From assembly GCA_016704655.1 (NCBI GenBank), contig JADIZR010000003.1, forward strand, positions 186,001 to 250,000: a stretch of 64,000 nt of DNA, given 5' to 3'. The stretch comes from Pseudomonadota bacterium (GTDB lineage: Bacteria > Pseudomonadota > Gammaproteobacteria > Steroidobacterales > Steroidobacteraceae). Below are positions 8,298 to 16,606 of this stretch, piece by piece (the stretch's first letter is position 1; each line of letters opens with the position of its first letter). Made by a program: the position numbers and the translations under genes. Below the pieces are notes generated by a model. It worked only from the letters and a program-made list of their open reading frames with translations, searched no databases and was not told where the DNA came from.

Positions 8298-9266
8298 TCA
8301 ATGGGCGGCAGAGGCATCCACGACGTCCAGGTACTTGTCCGCGTCGAGCGCTGCCATGCAGCCTGTGCCAGCCGAGGTGACCGCCTGCCGATAGACGTGA
8401 TCGGCCACGTCACCGGCGGCGAACACGCCAGGAACGCTCGTTGCCGTCGCGCCGCCGGCCGTGCCCGACTTGACGACGATGTAACCGCCTTTCATTTCAA
8501 GCTGCCCCGCGAAAATCTGCGTGTTCGGCAGGTGGCCGACGGCAATGAACAGGCCGGCGACTGCGATGTCCCGCGTGCCCGAACCGTCGGTGGCCGCGAC
8601 GCGCACGCCTGTAACGCCCGTTTCGTCGCCCAGCACTTCGTCGACCGTGTGGTTCCAGACGATGTCGACCGCACCTGCGCGTTGCCGCTCGAACAGGTGA
8701 TCCTGCAGGATCTTCTCGGAGCGCAGCTTGTCGCGGCGGTGGATCAGCGTGACGTGCGATGCGATGTTCGACAGGTACAGCGCTTCCTCGACGGCCGTGT
8801 TGCCGCCGCCGACGACCGCGACGCGCTGGCCGCGGAAGAAGAAGCCGTCGCAGGTTGCGCAAGCCGAGACGCCGCGTCCCTTGAACTTTTCCTCGGAGTC
8901 GAGGCCCAGGTACTGCGCGCTTGCACCCGTCGCGACGATCAGCGCGTCGCAGGTGTAATTGCCGCGATCGCCCTTGAGCAGCAGCGGGCGCCTGCTGAAG
9001 TCCACCTCGTTGATGTGGTCCATCAGGATCTCGGTGTGGAAGCGCTCGGCGTGTTCGCGCATGCGTTCCATCAGGCCCGGGCCGGTGAGGCCGTGCGGGT
9101 CGCCGGGCCAGTTGTCGACCTCGGTCGTCGTCATGAGCTGGCCGCCCTGTTCCATGCCCGTGATCAGCAGCGGCCTGCGGTTCGCTCGCGCTGCATAGAC
9201 GGCGGCCGAGTAGCCGGCGGGCCCGGAACCCAGGATGATCAGCCGCGAGTGGCGGGGGTCGCTCAT
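8298..9266 (-). CDS. trxB: Thioredoxin-disulfide reductase
   Basis: NADPH-dependent flavoprotein that reduces thioredoxin. 322 residues from the ATG at 9266, preceded by AAGGAA. The FAD site is LIILGSGPAGYSAAVYAARA near the N-terminus, the redox CATC is at residues 136-139, and the NADPH site is VAVVGGGNTAVEEALYL. The end carries VFAAGDVADHVYRQAVTSAG. A longer frame to 9413 adds 49 residues unrelated to TrxB and runs into the inverted repeat upstream. First gene of a trxB-acyltransferase-aat operon and divergent from ftsK. Confidence 0.97.
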   Translation of the reverse strand: MSDPRHSRLIILGSGPAGYSAAVYAARANRRPLLITGMEQGGQLMTTTEVDNWPGDPHGLTGPGLMERMREHAERFHTEILMDHINEVDFSRRPLLLKGDRGNYTCDALIVATGASAQYLGLDSEEKFKGRGVSACATCDGFFFRGQRVAVVGGGNTAVEEALYLSNIASHVTLIHRRDKLRSEKILQDHLFERQRAGAVDIVWNHTVDEVLGDETGVTGVRVAATDGSGTRDIAVAGLFIAVGHLPNTQIFAGQLEMKGGYIVVKSGTAGGATATSVPGVFAAGDVADHVYRQAVTSAGTGCMAALDADKYLDVVDASAAH

Positions 9267-9385
9267 GTATAATTCCTTGCGCGAAAACTGCGCATTGCGC
9301 CGTGGAAGGCGCGGCATGGTAAGCCTCTCACCGGCCGACGGAAAGCACCGCGGTTGCTGCCCTGATGCGCATTCCGAAATTCGGC

Positions 9386-9512
9386 GAAAATTGGGAAAAT
9401 TGGGGACGCTCACCCAACTCCCTCACCTGCTTCCAGCGCGCAGCAGGCAGGCGTCCCTGAATTTTCTGGGAAATAGGTGAGGGAAATAGGTGAGCGTTCC
9501 CTATTTTCGGGG
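9386..9512. repeat. Imperfect inverted repeat (REP/REPIN-like)
   Basis: The left arm, about 9386-9430 (GAAAATTGGGGACGCTCACC...CTCACC), is mirrored by the right arm, about 9468-9510 (GGTGAG...GGTGAGCGTTCCCTATTTTC). Similarity covers about 40 bases with a few mismatches. GAGGGAAATAGGTGAG in the right arm repeats the GGTGAG unit. The position, between divergent trxB and ftsK, suits a REP-type element. Copy number elsewhere cannot be seen here. Confidence 0.6.
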
Positions 9513-9592
9513 TGGCGACCTGCCTCCATTGACGGTAGCCTTATGTAAACCAACGGGTTACGTACGACTCTTGAACTATCAGGTGATGAGAT

Positions 9593-11911
9593 TTGGCTAA
9601 GGCGGAAGCGAAGCGTGTCGACGGCGGCGACCAGGCGGCCCACGTGGCCCGCGGACTGCGCGAGAGCGCGCTCTGGATCTTCGGTGCGCTGGCACTGATC
9701 CTGTTTGCGTCGCTAGTCAGCTACGACAGGGCGGATCCTGCCTTTTCCTCGACCGGTCAGCCCGGCCCGGTCACCAACCTGATCGGCCCGTTCGGCGCCT
9801 GGCTGTCCGACCTGTTCTTCGTGCTGTTCGGCCTGCCGGCCTACCTGTTCCCGATCATGCTGGGTATCGCGGGGTTCCACCTGTTCCAGGAGCGCGGCAG
9901 CCGCGAACCCGTCGACCGTCGCTCGGCCTCTTTCCGCGGCCTGGGATTCTTCCTGGCGCTGGCGAGCAGCTGCGGCCTCGCCACGCTGCATTTCTCCGGC
10001 GACAGCTTCCCCAACACGGCGGGCGGAGTCGTGGGCTCGCTGCTCGGCGAGGGCCTCGCCAACTCGATGAGCTTCCTTGGCGCGACGCTGCTGCTGTTCG
10101 CGGTCTGGCTCGGTTCGGTCTCGCTCGCCACCGGCCTGTCTTGGTTCAACGTCATGGACGCGGTCGGCAGCCGGGTGCTGCGTGGTTATTCGTTCGTGCG
10201 CGAGCGCCTGTCCGAGCGTCGCGACCAGAGCATCGGCAAGGAAGTGCGGCAGGCGCGCGAAGTCGTGGTGCGCGAAGAACAGAAGAAAGTCGCCGAGCGC
10301 AAGCCGCCGAAGATCGAGTCGCCCGCGCCGAAGGTCGAGAAGAGCGAGCGCGTCGAGAAGGAAAAGCAGGTGGCGCTGTTCGAGCGGCCGGGTGCGACTG
10401 CATTGCCCGCGCTGTCACTGCTGGACGATCCGCCCGCGCGAGTCGGCGGCTATTCCGCCGAAGCGCTCGAGGCCATGTCGCGCCTGGTCGAATTGAAGCT
10501 GCGCGATTTCGGCGTCGAAGCCGAAGTCGTCGAGGTGCATCCGGGCCCGGTCATCACGCGCTTCGAGCTGCGCCCGGCGCCGGGCGTGAAAGTGGCGCAG
10601 ATCTCCAACCTCGCGAAGGACCTGGCGCGCGCTCTCTCAGCAATCAGCGTGCGTGTCGTCGAGATCATCCCGGGCAAGTCGACGATGGGTCTCGAGATCC
10701 CGAACGAGACGCGCGAAATGGTCACGCTCGGCGAGATCATCAAGTCGAAGGCTTACGACGAAATGGCCTCGCCGATCGCGCTGGTGCTCGGCAAGGACAT
10801 CGGCGGCAGCCCGGTCGTGGCCGACCTCGGCCGCATGCCCCACCTGCTGGTCGGCGGCACCACGGGTTCGGGCAAGTCCACCGCGGTCAACGCGATGGTG
10901 CTGTCGCTGCTCTACAAGTCGACGCCCGAGCACGTGCGGCTGATCATGATCGACCCGAAGATGCTGGAACTCTCGGTCTACGAGGGCATTCCGCACCTGC
11001 TGGCGCCGGTCGTCACCGACATGAAGCAGGCGGCCAACGCGCTGCGCTGGTGCGTCGCGGAGATGGAGCGGCGCTACCAGTTGATGGCGGCCACGGGCGT
11101 GCGCAACCTCGCGGGCTACAACCGCAAGGTCAAGGACGCGGCCGACGCGGGCACGCCGATCAAGGATCCGCTGGAAATGAAGCGGTTGCCGCCGGGCGGC
11201 GACCCGTCGACCGTGCCGTTCTGCGAACCGCTGCCGTTCATCGTGGTCATCGTCGACGAACTCGCCGACATGATGATGATCGTCGGCAAGAAGGTCGAAG
11301 AGCTGATCGCGCGCCTCGCACAGAAGGCGCGTGCCTCCGGCATCCACCCGATCCTCGCGACGCAGCGGCCGTCGGTCGACGTGATCACCGGCCTGATCAA
11401 GGCGAACATCCCGACGCGCATCGCCTTCCAGGTCTCGGCCAAGGTCGACTCGCGCACGATTCTCGACCAGAGCGGCGCCGAGAGCCTGCTCGGTCACGGC
11501 GACATGCTGTTCCTGCAGCCTGGCACCTCGCACCCGGTGCGCGTGCACGGCGCGTTCGTGTCCGACCAGGAAGTCCACAAGGTCGCGTCGTCACTGCGCA
11601 CGCACTCGGCGCCGATCTACATCGACGAAATTCTCGACGGTCCGTCGATGCCGATCCCAGGCCTGCCGGGCGAGGAAGGCGAGGGCGGTGAAGCTGGCGA
11701 CGCCGAGCAGGACGCGCTTTACGACGAGGCGGTCAGGATCGTCACCGAGAGCCGCAAGGCGTCGATCTCGGGCGTCCAGCGGCGCCTCAAGATCGGCTAC
11801 AACCGTGCCGCCCGCATGATCGAGGCGATGGAAGCTGCGGGTCTCGTCGGACCGTTGAATACCAACGGTTCGCGTGAAGTCCTGGCGCCGCCGCCGCCCG
11901 AGGTCGACTGA
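9593..11911 (+). CDS. ftsK: DNA translocase FtsK
   Basis: Septal DNA pump that coordinates chromosome dimer resolution with division. 772 residues from TTG 9593, preceded by AGGTGATG. No in-frame ATG fits better. The N-terminal 180 residues carry about four membrane segments (LWIFGALALILFASLVSY, FFVLFGLPAYLFPIMLGI, FFLALASSCGLATLHF, FLGATLLLFAVWLGSV). A charged Lys/Glu linker runs from about 200 to 265. The motor has Walker A GGTTGSGKS at 421-429 and Walker B FIVVIVDELADMMM. The C-terminal gamma winged helix (SISGVQRRLKIGYNRAARMI) reads KOPS sites. This is the compact SpoIIIE-like form with a short linker. lolA follows 2 bases later. Confidence 0.96.
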   Translation: MAKAEAKRVDGGDQAAHVARGLRESALWIFGALALILFASLVSYDRADPAFSSTGQPGPVTNLIGPFGAWLSDLFFVLFGLPAYLFPIMLGIAGFHLFQERGSREPVDRRSASFRGLGFFLALASSCGLATLHFSGDSFPNTAGGVVGSLLGEGLANSMSFLGATLLLFAVWLGSVSLATGLSWFNVMDAVGSRVLRGYSFVRERLSERRDQSIGKEVRQAREVVVREEQKKVAERKPPKIESPAPKVEKSERVEKEKQVALFERPGATALPALSLLDDPPARVGGYSAEALEAMSRLVELKLRDFGVEAEVVEVHPGPVITRFELRPAPGVKVAQISNLAKDLARALSAISVRVVEIIPGKSTMGLEIPNETREMVTLGEIIKSKAYDEMASPIALVLGKDIGGSPVVADLGRMPHLLVGGTTGSGKSTAVNAMVLSLLYKSTPEHVRLIMIDPKMLELSVYEGIPHLLAPVVTDMKQAANALRWCVAEMERRYQLMAATGVRNLAGYNRKVKDAADAGTPIKDPLEMKRLPPGGDPSTVPFCEPLPFIVVIVDELADMMMIVGKKVEELIARLAQKARASGIHPILATQRPSVDVITGLIKANIPTRIAFQVSAKVDSRTILDQSGAESLLGHGDMLFLQPGTSHPVRVHGAFVSDQEVHKVASSLRTHSAPIYIDEILDGPSMPIPGLPGEEGEGGEAGDAEQDALYDEAVRIVTESRKASISGVQRRLKIGYNRAARMIEAMEAAGLVGPLNTNGSREVLAPPPPEVD

Positions 11912-11913
11912 AC

Positions 11914-12555
11914 ATGATCCTCGCGCAGGTGAGGGCTGCAGCGTTGCTCACGCTGCTGCTCGTTCCCATCGCATCGTTCGCGGCCGACTCGATCGCGCGC
12001 GTCGATGCTTACCTCGCAACGTTGAGTACGCTGACGGCTGACTTCGTCCAGGTCGTGCAGGACAAGCAGGGCCAGGTCACCGAGCGCGCGGCGGGCACGC
12101 TGTCGATTTCCCGCCCGAACCGCTTCCGGTGGGACTACCAGCAGCCGTACGTGCAGACGATCGTCGCCGACGGCAAGAAACTCTGGCTGTACGATCCCGA
12201 TCTCGAGCAGGTCACTGTGCGTTCACTCGAGCAGGGGCTCGGTGCCACGCCCGCGATGTTGCTGTCGGGCTCCGGCAAGGTCGGCGACGCGTTCGCGGCC
12301 GGCCCCATCGAACAGCAGCAGGGCTTGACGTGGTACCGATTAGCGCCGAAGCAGCAGGGCTCGGATTTCGAGCGCGTGAGCTTAGGCTTCGACCGTCGCA
12401 ATGAACTCGCCGCGATGGAACTGGTCGACAAGCTCAGGCAGACCACCACCATCGAATTCTCACGGGTCAAGCGCGGCGCCGCGCTCGGCGATTCGCTGTT
12501 CCGTTTCGTGCCGCCGCCAGGCGCCGACGTGATTGGCGAAGCCGCGGCACGTTGA
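11914..12555 (+). CDS. lolA: Outer-membrane lipoprotein carrier LolA
   Basis: Periplasmic chaperone that moves lipoproteins from LolCDE to LolB. 213 residues with a cleavable signal (MILAQVRAAALLTLLLVPIA, SFAAD). LolA hallmarks are LSTLTADFVQVVQDKQGQV, the PNRFRWDYQQPYVQTIVADG segment and LWLYDPDLEQVTVRSLEQGL. The family's GNPALLL-type loop reads GATPAMLLSG here. Follows ftsK at 2 bases, the common ftsK-lolA-rarA order. Confidence 0.93.
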   Translation: MILAQVRAAALLTLLLVPIASFAADSIARVDAYLATLSTLTADFVQVVQDKQGQVTERAAGTLSISRPNRFRWDYQQPYVQTIVADGKKLWLYDPDLEQVTVRSLEQGLGATPAMLLSGSGKVGDAFAAGPIEQQQGLTWYRLAPKQQGSDFERVSLGFDRRNELAAMELVDKLRQTTTIEFSRVKRGAALGDSLFRFVPPPGADVIGEAAAR

Positions 12556-12599
12556 CGGCTGGGTGCCGTCGCGTGGCCAGCCTGCCTGACGGGATATCG

Positions 12600-12977
12600 A
12601 TGCTCAACCTCCGCTATCGACCGTTCTGGATCGCCGCGAGTGTCGTCCTCGTCCTCGGCGTCGTCTGGGGCAGCCTGCAGAGCGCGTTCGGCGGGGAGGT
12701 GCCGCAAGGCTTCGACAAGGTCGAGCATTTCGGCACCTACCTGTTGCTCGCCGTGTGGTTCACGGGTCTTTTTGCCCGTCCACGCTGGTGGATGGTTGCG
12801 GTGACGCTGCTGATCCTGGGGGCTGCGATGGAAGCCGGGCAGTACCTCATGCAGGCCGGTCGCACAGCCGACGTTTACGACATGGCGGCGAATACCGCGG
12901 GCGTCGCGGCAGGACTGTTGCTGGCCGCGCTGTTGACCGGTGGCTGGACGCAACGGATCGAGTCGTGGCTGCGGTGA
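12600..12977 (+). CDS. VanZ-like small membrane protein
   Basis: 125-residue membrane protein with the VanZ-family layout: an N-terminal helix (FWIAASVVLVLGVVWGSL), FDKVEHFGTYLLLAVWFTGL, a third helix (WWMVAVTLLILGAAMEAGQY) and DVYDMAANTAGVAAGLLLA. The ATG at 12600 was chosen. A TTG at 12552 overlapping the end of lolA is possible but adds a non-conserved tail. It sits between lolA and rarA and its 3' end overlaps the rarA start, so co-translation is likely. Function unknown beyond family resemblance. Confidence 0.75.
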   Translation: MLNLRYRPFWIAASVVLVLGVVWGSLQSAFGGEVPQGFDKVEHFGTYLLLAVWFTGLFARPRWWMVAVTLLILGAAMEAGQYLMQAGRTADVYDMAANTAGVAAGLLLAALLTGGWTQRIESWLR

Positions 12978-14260
12978 CGCCTTTCCGTCCGCTCGCCGAC
13001 CGCATGCGGCCCGCGAGCCTTGATGAGTTCATCGGCCAGTCGCACCTGCTCGCGCCGGGCAAACCGCTGCGCCGCCTGCTCGAAGGCCGCAGCCTGCACT
13101 CGATGATCCTGTGGGGGCCGCCCGGCACCGGCAAGACCACGCTGGCGCGCCTGGTTGCGAAGACCTGCGACTCCGAGTTCCTCGCGCTGTCGGCCGTGAT
13201 GGCCGGCGTCAAGGACGTGCGCGCTGCCGTCGAGCAGGCGCAGCAGATGCGCGCGGGCAGTGGCCGGCGCACCGTGCTCTTCCTCGACGAGGTGCATCGC
13301 TTCAACAAGTCGCAGCAGGATGCCTTCCTGCCGTTCGTCGAGGACGGCACGGTCTGTTTCATCGGCGCCACGACCGAGAATCCGTCGTTCGAGATCAACG
13401 GCGCGTTGCTGTCCCGCGCCAGGGTGTACGTGCTGCGCTCGCTCACGGTCGACGATCTGCAGCAGGTCCTGCGACGGGCGCTCGAGCGCGAGTTTTCGTC
13501 CGGCGCCGAGACCGTCAAGGCCGACGACGACGCCATCGCGACGCTCGCGCGGGCGGCCGACGGGGATGCACGCCGGGCGCTGAATTTGCTCGAGGTCGCA
13601 GCGGATCTCGCGCGTGCAGGCACCGGCACCATCACCGACGAGATCGCCGGCGAAGTTTCCGCCGGCGGGTATCGACGCTTCGACAAGAAGGGCGAGCAGT
13701 TCTACGACCAGATTTCAGCGCTGCACAAGGCCGTGCGCGGCACCGATCCCGATGCGGCGCTGTACTGGCTCTGCCGCATGCTCGATGGCGGATGCGATCC
13801 GCGCTACGTGTGCCGGCGCGTGATCCGGATGGCGTCGGAAGACATCGGCAACGCCGATCCCCGCGCGTTGCAGCTCGCACTCGAGGCCGCAGAGGCCTAC
13901 GAGCGGCTCGGCAGCCCGGAAGGCGAACTCGCGCTCGCCCAGGCCGTCGTGTTCATGGCCGTCGCTGCCAAGAGCAATGCCGTCTACGTGGCCTACAAGG
14001 CGGCCATGGCGGATGCGCAGAAGAACGGCACGCTCGACGTGCCCATGCACCTGCGCAACGCGCCCACCCGGCTCATGCAGGGCCTCGGTTACGGTGAAGG
14101 TTACCGCTACGCGCACGACGAGCCCGAAGGCTATGCGGCGGGGGAGAAGTATTTTCCCGACGCGATGAAGCCGGTGCGCTATTACGAGCCCGTGCCGCGG
14201 GGGCTCGAGATCAGGATTGCGGAGGCCCTGGAGCGGTTTCGGTCGCTGAAGCGCGGCTGA
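12965..14260 (+). CDS. rarA: Replication-associated recombination protein RarA (MgsA)
   Basis: AAA+ clamp-loader-like ATPase acting at stalled forks. About 431 residues from GTG 12965 (GTG 12974 is an alternative). The sequence FRPLADRMRPASLDEFIGQS is the family's N-terminal signature, so the longer open frame from 12755, which reads through the VanZ-like gene, is not used. Walker A GPPGTGKT at 51-58, Walker B TVLFLDEVHRFNKSQQD, sensor IGATTENPSFE, then the tetramerisation and C-terminal domains (DPDAALYWLCRMLDGGCDPR; FMAVAAKSNAVYVAYKAAM). Confidence 0.95.
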   Translation: MAAVTPFRPLADRMRPASLDEFIGQSHLLAPGKPLRRLLEGRSLHSMILWGPPGTGKTTLARLVAKTCDSEFLALSAVMAGVKDVRAAVEQAQQMRAGSGRRTVLFLDEVHRFNKSQQDAFLPFVEDGTVCFIGATTENPSFEINGALLSRARVYVLRSLTVDDLQQVLRRALEREFSSGAETVKADDDAIATLARAADGDARRALNLLEVAADLARAGTGTITDEIAGEVSAGGYRRFDKKGEQFYDQISALHKAVRGTDPDAALYWLCRMLDGGCDPRYVCRRVIRMASEDIGNADPRALQLALEAAEAYERLGSPEGELALAQAVVFMAVAAKSNAVYVAYKAAMADAQKNGTLDVPMHLRNAPTRLMQGLGYGEGYRYAHDEPEGYAAGEKYFPDAMKPVRYYEPVPRGLEIRIAEALERFRSLKRG

Positions 14261-14305
14261 TCTCGGCTACAATTCGCGCTTTCTCGAACCTTCCAGCTGC
14301 CCGCC

Positions 14306-15592
14306 ATGCTCGACGCCCGCCTGCTTCGTTCCGATCCTGTTGCTGTTGCCGCGAACCTCGCGCGTCGCGGCTTCACGCTCGATGTCGGGCGTTTCCAGGC
14401 GCTCGAGGACCGCCGCAAGACCGCCCAGGTGGCCGCGGATGAAGTGCGTGCTGCGCGCAATGCGCATGCGAAGAATGTGGGAAAAGCCAAGGCCCAGGGT
14501 CAGGACATTTCTTCGCTGCTGGCCGCGGGCGAAGAACTCGGCAATCGGATGGCGGGTCTCGACCAGGAGCTGGCGGACGTCCAGGCAGAGTTTGACGAGC
14601 TGGTTCTCGGCCTGCCGAACCTGCTGCACGAGAGCGTGCCGAACGGACGCGACGAAACCGACAACGTCGAAGTTCGCCGCTGGGGCGTGCCGCGCCCGTT
14701 CGAATTCGCGCCGCTCGATCACGTTGCCATCGGTGAGAAGCTCGCGAATACCGCGATGGATTTCGAAGCAGCGGGCAGGATTTCCGGCGCACGGTTCGTG
14801 GTGTTGAAAGGCGGGCTCGCGCGGCTGCATCGTGCGCTGATCCAGTACATGCTCGATCTGCACACTGGTGAGCACGGCTACACCGAGATCTACGCGCCCT
14901 ATCTCGTTGCGCGCAGTGCGCTGGTCGGCACGGGGCAATTGCCCAAGTTCGAGGCAGACCTGTTCCGGGTGACCTCGGGTGACATGGAGTTCTTCCTGAT
15001 CCCCACCGCGGAAGTGCCGGTCACGAATCTCGCGCGTGAATCGATCCTCGAGGCGAACACGCTGCCTCGGCGTTACGCCGCGCACACACCTTGTTTTCGC
15101 AGCGAAGCCGGCTCGTACGGCAGGGACACGCGCGGCATGATCCGCCAGCATCAGTTCGAGAAGGTCGAACTCGTGCACATCGTCAAGCCCGAGGATTCTT
15201 ACGCAGAACTCGAAGTGCTCGTCGGCAACGCCGAGAAGGTGCTGCAGGGGCTCGACCTGCCGTATCGGGTCGTCGCACTCTGCTCGGGCGACGTCGGATT
15301 CGGCAGCTCCAAGACCTACGACATCGAAGTGTGGCTGCCGGGCCAGCAGAAGTATCGTGAGATCTCGTCGTGCTCGAACTGCGAGGCGTTCCAGGCGCGC
15401 CGCATGCAGGCTCGCTGGCGCAATCCCGCGACCAGCAAGCCGGAGCCGGTGCACACGCTGAACGGCTCGGGCCTCGCGGTGGGTCGCACGCTCGTGGCCG
15501 TGCTCGAGAATTATCAGCAGGCGGATGGCAGCGTCGTGGTCCCGCCGGCGCTGCGCAAGTACATGGGTGGCGCGGAGGTCATCCGCGGCTGA
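14306..15592 (+). CDS. serS: Seryl-tRNA synthetase
   Basis: Class II aminoacyl-tRNA synthetase, 428 residues, charging tRNA-Ser and tRNA-Sec. The N-terminal long coiled-coil arm (LEDRRKTAQVAADEVRAARN ... AGLDQELADVQAEFDEL) binds the long variable arm of tRNA-Ser. The catalytic domain shows motif 2 (TPCFRSEAGSYGRDTRGMIR) and motif 3 (LNGSGLAVGRTLVAVLEN). A tRNA-Ser gene follows 18 bases after its stop, a neat functional pairing. Confidence 0.97.
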   Translation: MLDARLLRSDPVAVAANLARRGFTLDVGRFQALEDRRKTAQVAADEVRAARNAHAKNVGKAKAQGQDISSLLAAGEELGNRMAGLDQELADVQAEFDELVLGLPNLLHESVPNGRDETDNVEVRRWGVPRPFEFAPLDHVAIGEKLANTAMDFEAAGRISGARFVVLKGGLARLHRALIQYMLDLHTGEHGYTEIYAPYLVARSALVGTGQLPKFEADLFRVTSGDMEFFLIPTAEVPVTNLARESILEANTLPRRYAAHTPCFRSEAGSYGRDTRGMIRQHQFEKVELVHIVKPEDSYAELEVLVGNAEKVLQGLDLPYRVVALCSGDVGFGSSKTYDIEVWLPGQQKYREISSCSNCEAFQARRMQARWRNPATSKPEPVHTLNGSGLAVGRTLVAVLENYQQADGSVVVPPALRKYMGGAEVIRG

Positions 15593-15610
15593 CGACAAGG
15601 GTGCAGACGC

Positions 15611-15700
15611 GGTGGGGTGGCCGAGTGGTTTAAGGCAGCAGTCTTGAAAACTGCCGAAGGTGCAAGCCTTCCGTGGGTTCGAATCCCACCCCCACCGCCA
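15611..15700 (+). tRNA. tRNA-Ser (anticodon TGA)
   Basis: Acceptor GGTGGGG (15611-15617) pairs with CCCCACC (15690-15696), followed by G and an encoded CCA. The anticodon arm reads CAGTC-TTGAAAA-CTG with TGA. A long variable arm lies between the anticodon arm and the GGTTCGAATCC T-arm, giving the 90-base class II shape of tRNA-Ser. It sits directly after serS. Confidence 0.95.
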
Positions 15701-16094
15701 GAGTCGCGGGCGTGACGACCGGGTGGCCCGCGTCGGCCCAGCCCAGGATTCCGTCCGCGAGCGACATTGGATCGACGAAACCCAGCCGCAGCAGCGCTTC
15801 AGCCGCCAGCGCGGACCGGCCGCCGCTCAGGCAATACAGCACCACCGGCCGCTGGCGATGCGACAGGGCCTCGGCCGTCTGGTAGTTCACGGCAGGGTGA
15901 CCGTCGACTTCGAACTCGAGCAGGCCGCGCGGAATGTTGACTGCCCCGGGCAGGTGACCGTCGGCGAATTCCTCCGGCTCGCGGACATCGACGATCGGGC
16001 AACCGAACTTCTGCAGCTCGAGTAATTCAGCCGGGTCGATCTCGCGGATCACGGTTCTGGCAGCGGTGATGAGGTCGCGGACGGTATAGCTCAT
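15630..16094 (-). CDS. Rhodanese-like domain protein, tail antisense to tRNA-Ser
   Basis: Single rhodanese domain of about 125 residues (FGCPIVDVREPEEFADGHLP, GAVNIPRGLLEFEV) with the active-site cysteine in VVLYCLSGGRSALAA. A likely sulfurtransferase or persulfide handler. The frame has no stop before it enters the antisense strand of the tRNA-Ser gene. The last 20 or so residues (GVGFEPTEGLHL...) are therefore antisense tRNA, a well-known annotation artefact sequence. Either the protein really has this tail or a proper stop was lost. The C-terminal end is the uncertain part, the domain itself is not. Confidence 0.8.
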   Translation of the reverse strand: MSYTVRDLITAARTVIREIDPAELLELQKFGCPIVDVREPEEFADGHLPGAVNIPRGLLEFEVDGHPAVNYQTAEALSHRQRPVVLYCLSGGRSALAAEALLRLGFVDPMSLADGILGWADAGHPVVTPATLAVGVGFEPTEGLHLRQFSRLLP

Positions 16095-16235
16095 GCGCGG
16101 ATGATCTCCGCCTGGCTGTCCGGCCGTCTAATGCCGGTCCGTCAGGAACTCATGCCGGGCGGTTCTTTGGTGCGGTGTTGGGCCAGGCCCTGACGAAGCT
16201 ATTAGTTCTGCGCAATCCGATCGTGGTGCGCGGGC

Positions 16236-16261
16236 TCCGGCGCCGCTGCCGCGGCGCCGGA
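16236..16261. terminator. GC-rich hairpin after the cupin/M20 operon
   Basis: Perfect 11-bp stem TCCGGCGCCGC/GCGGCGCCGGA with the loop TGCC, 10 bases beyond the cupin stop on the minus strand. No T-run follows, so an attenuating or mRNA-end-protecting hairpin is as likely as a terminator. Confidence 0.45.
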
Positions 16262-16270
16262 CCGGACCCG

Positions 16271-16606
16271 TCAGCGGGTCTTCGCGTAATTGCTGGCGCC
16301 GAACCAGTCGACGACGACGGCGGGCTCGTCGCCCACGACCCAGGCGTCGTGGCCACTAGGCAGCGAGGTGATGCCGCCGGGGCCGGCGACTATTTCAGTG
16401 CCGTCGTCCATGCGGATCGCGAGATGGCCGCTGACGTGGCACTGGAAATGCGGGGCCTCGCAACTTCGGGTCCTGGCGATCGGTTTGACATCGTTCGACC
16501 AGCGCCAGCCGGGCTCCAACACCAGTCGGCCGACTTCGCCGTCACCGATCTTCAGTATTTCCGCTCTGCCGTGCGGAAACGATCGCGTCTCGTCGGAAGG
16601 ACTCAG
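16271..16606 (-). CDS. Small cupin-domain protein, start uncertain
   Basis: Single cupin with the core RMDDGTEIVAGPGGITSLPS, GHDAWVVGDEPAVVVDW and LVLEPGWRWSNDVKPIA, a family found widely as short metal-binding proteins of unknown substrate. The first recognised start in frame is GTG 16522 (83 residues), but family-like sequence (SPSDETRSFPHGRAEILKIG) continues upstream to a CTG at 16606, next to the M20 stop. There is no ATG in that part. Either a CTG start or a lost base explains this. Probably translated with the M20 peptidase upstream. Confidence 0.65.
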   Translation of the reverse strand: MSPSDETRSFPHGRAEILKIGDGEVGRLVLEPGWRWSNDVKPIARTRSCEAPHFQCHVSGHLAIRMDDGTEIVAGPGGITSLPSGHDAWVVGDEPAVVVDWFGASNYAKTR

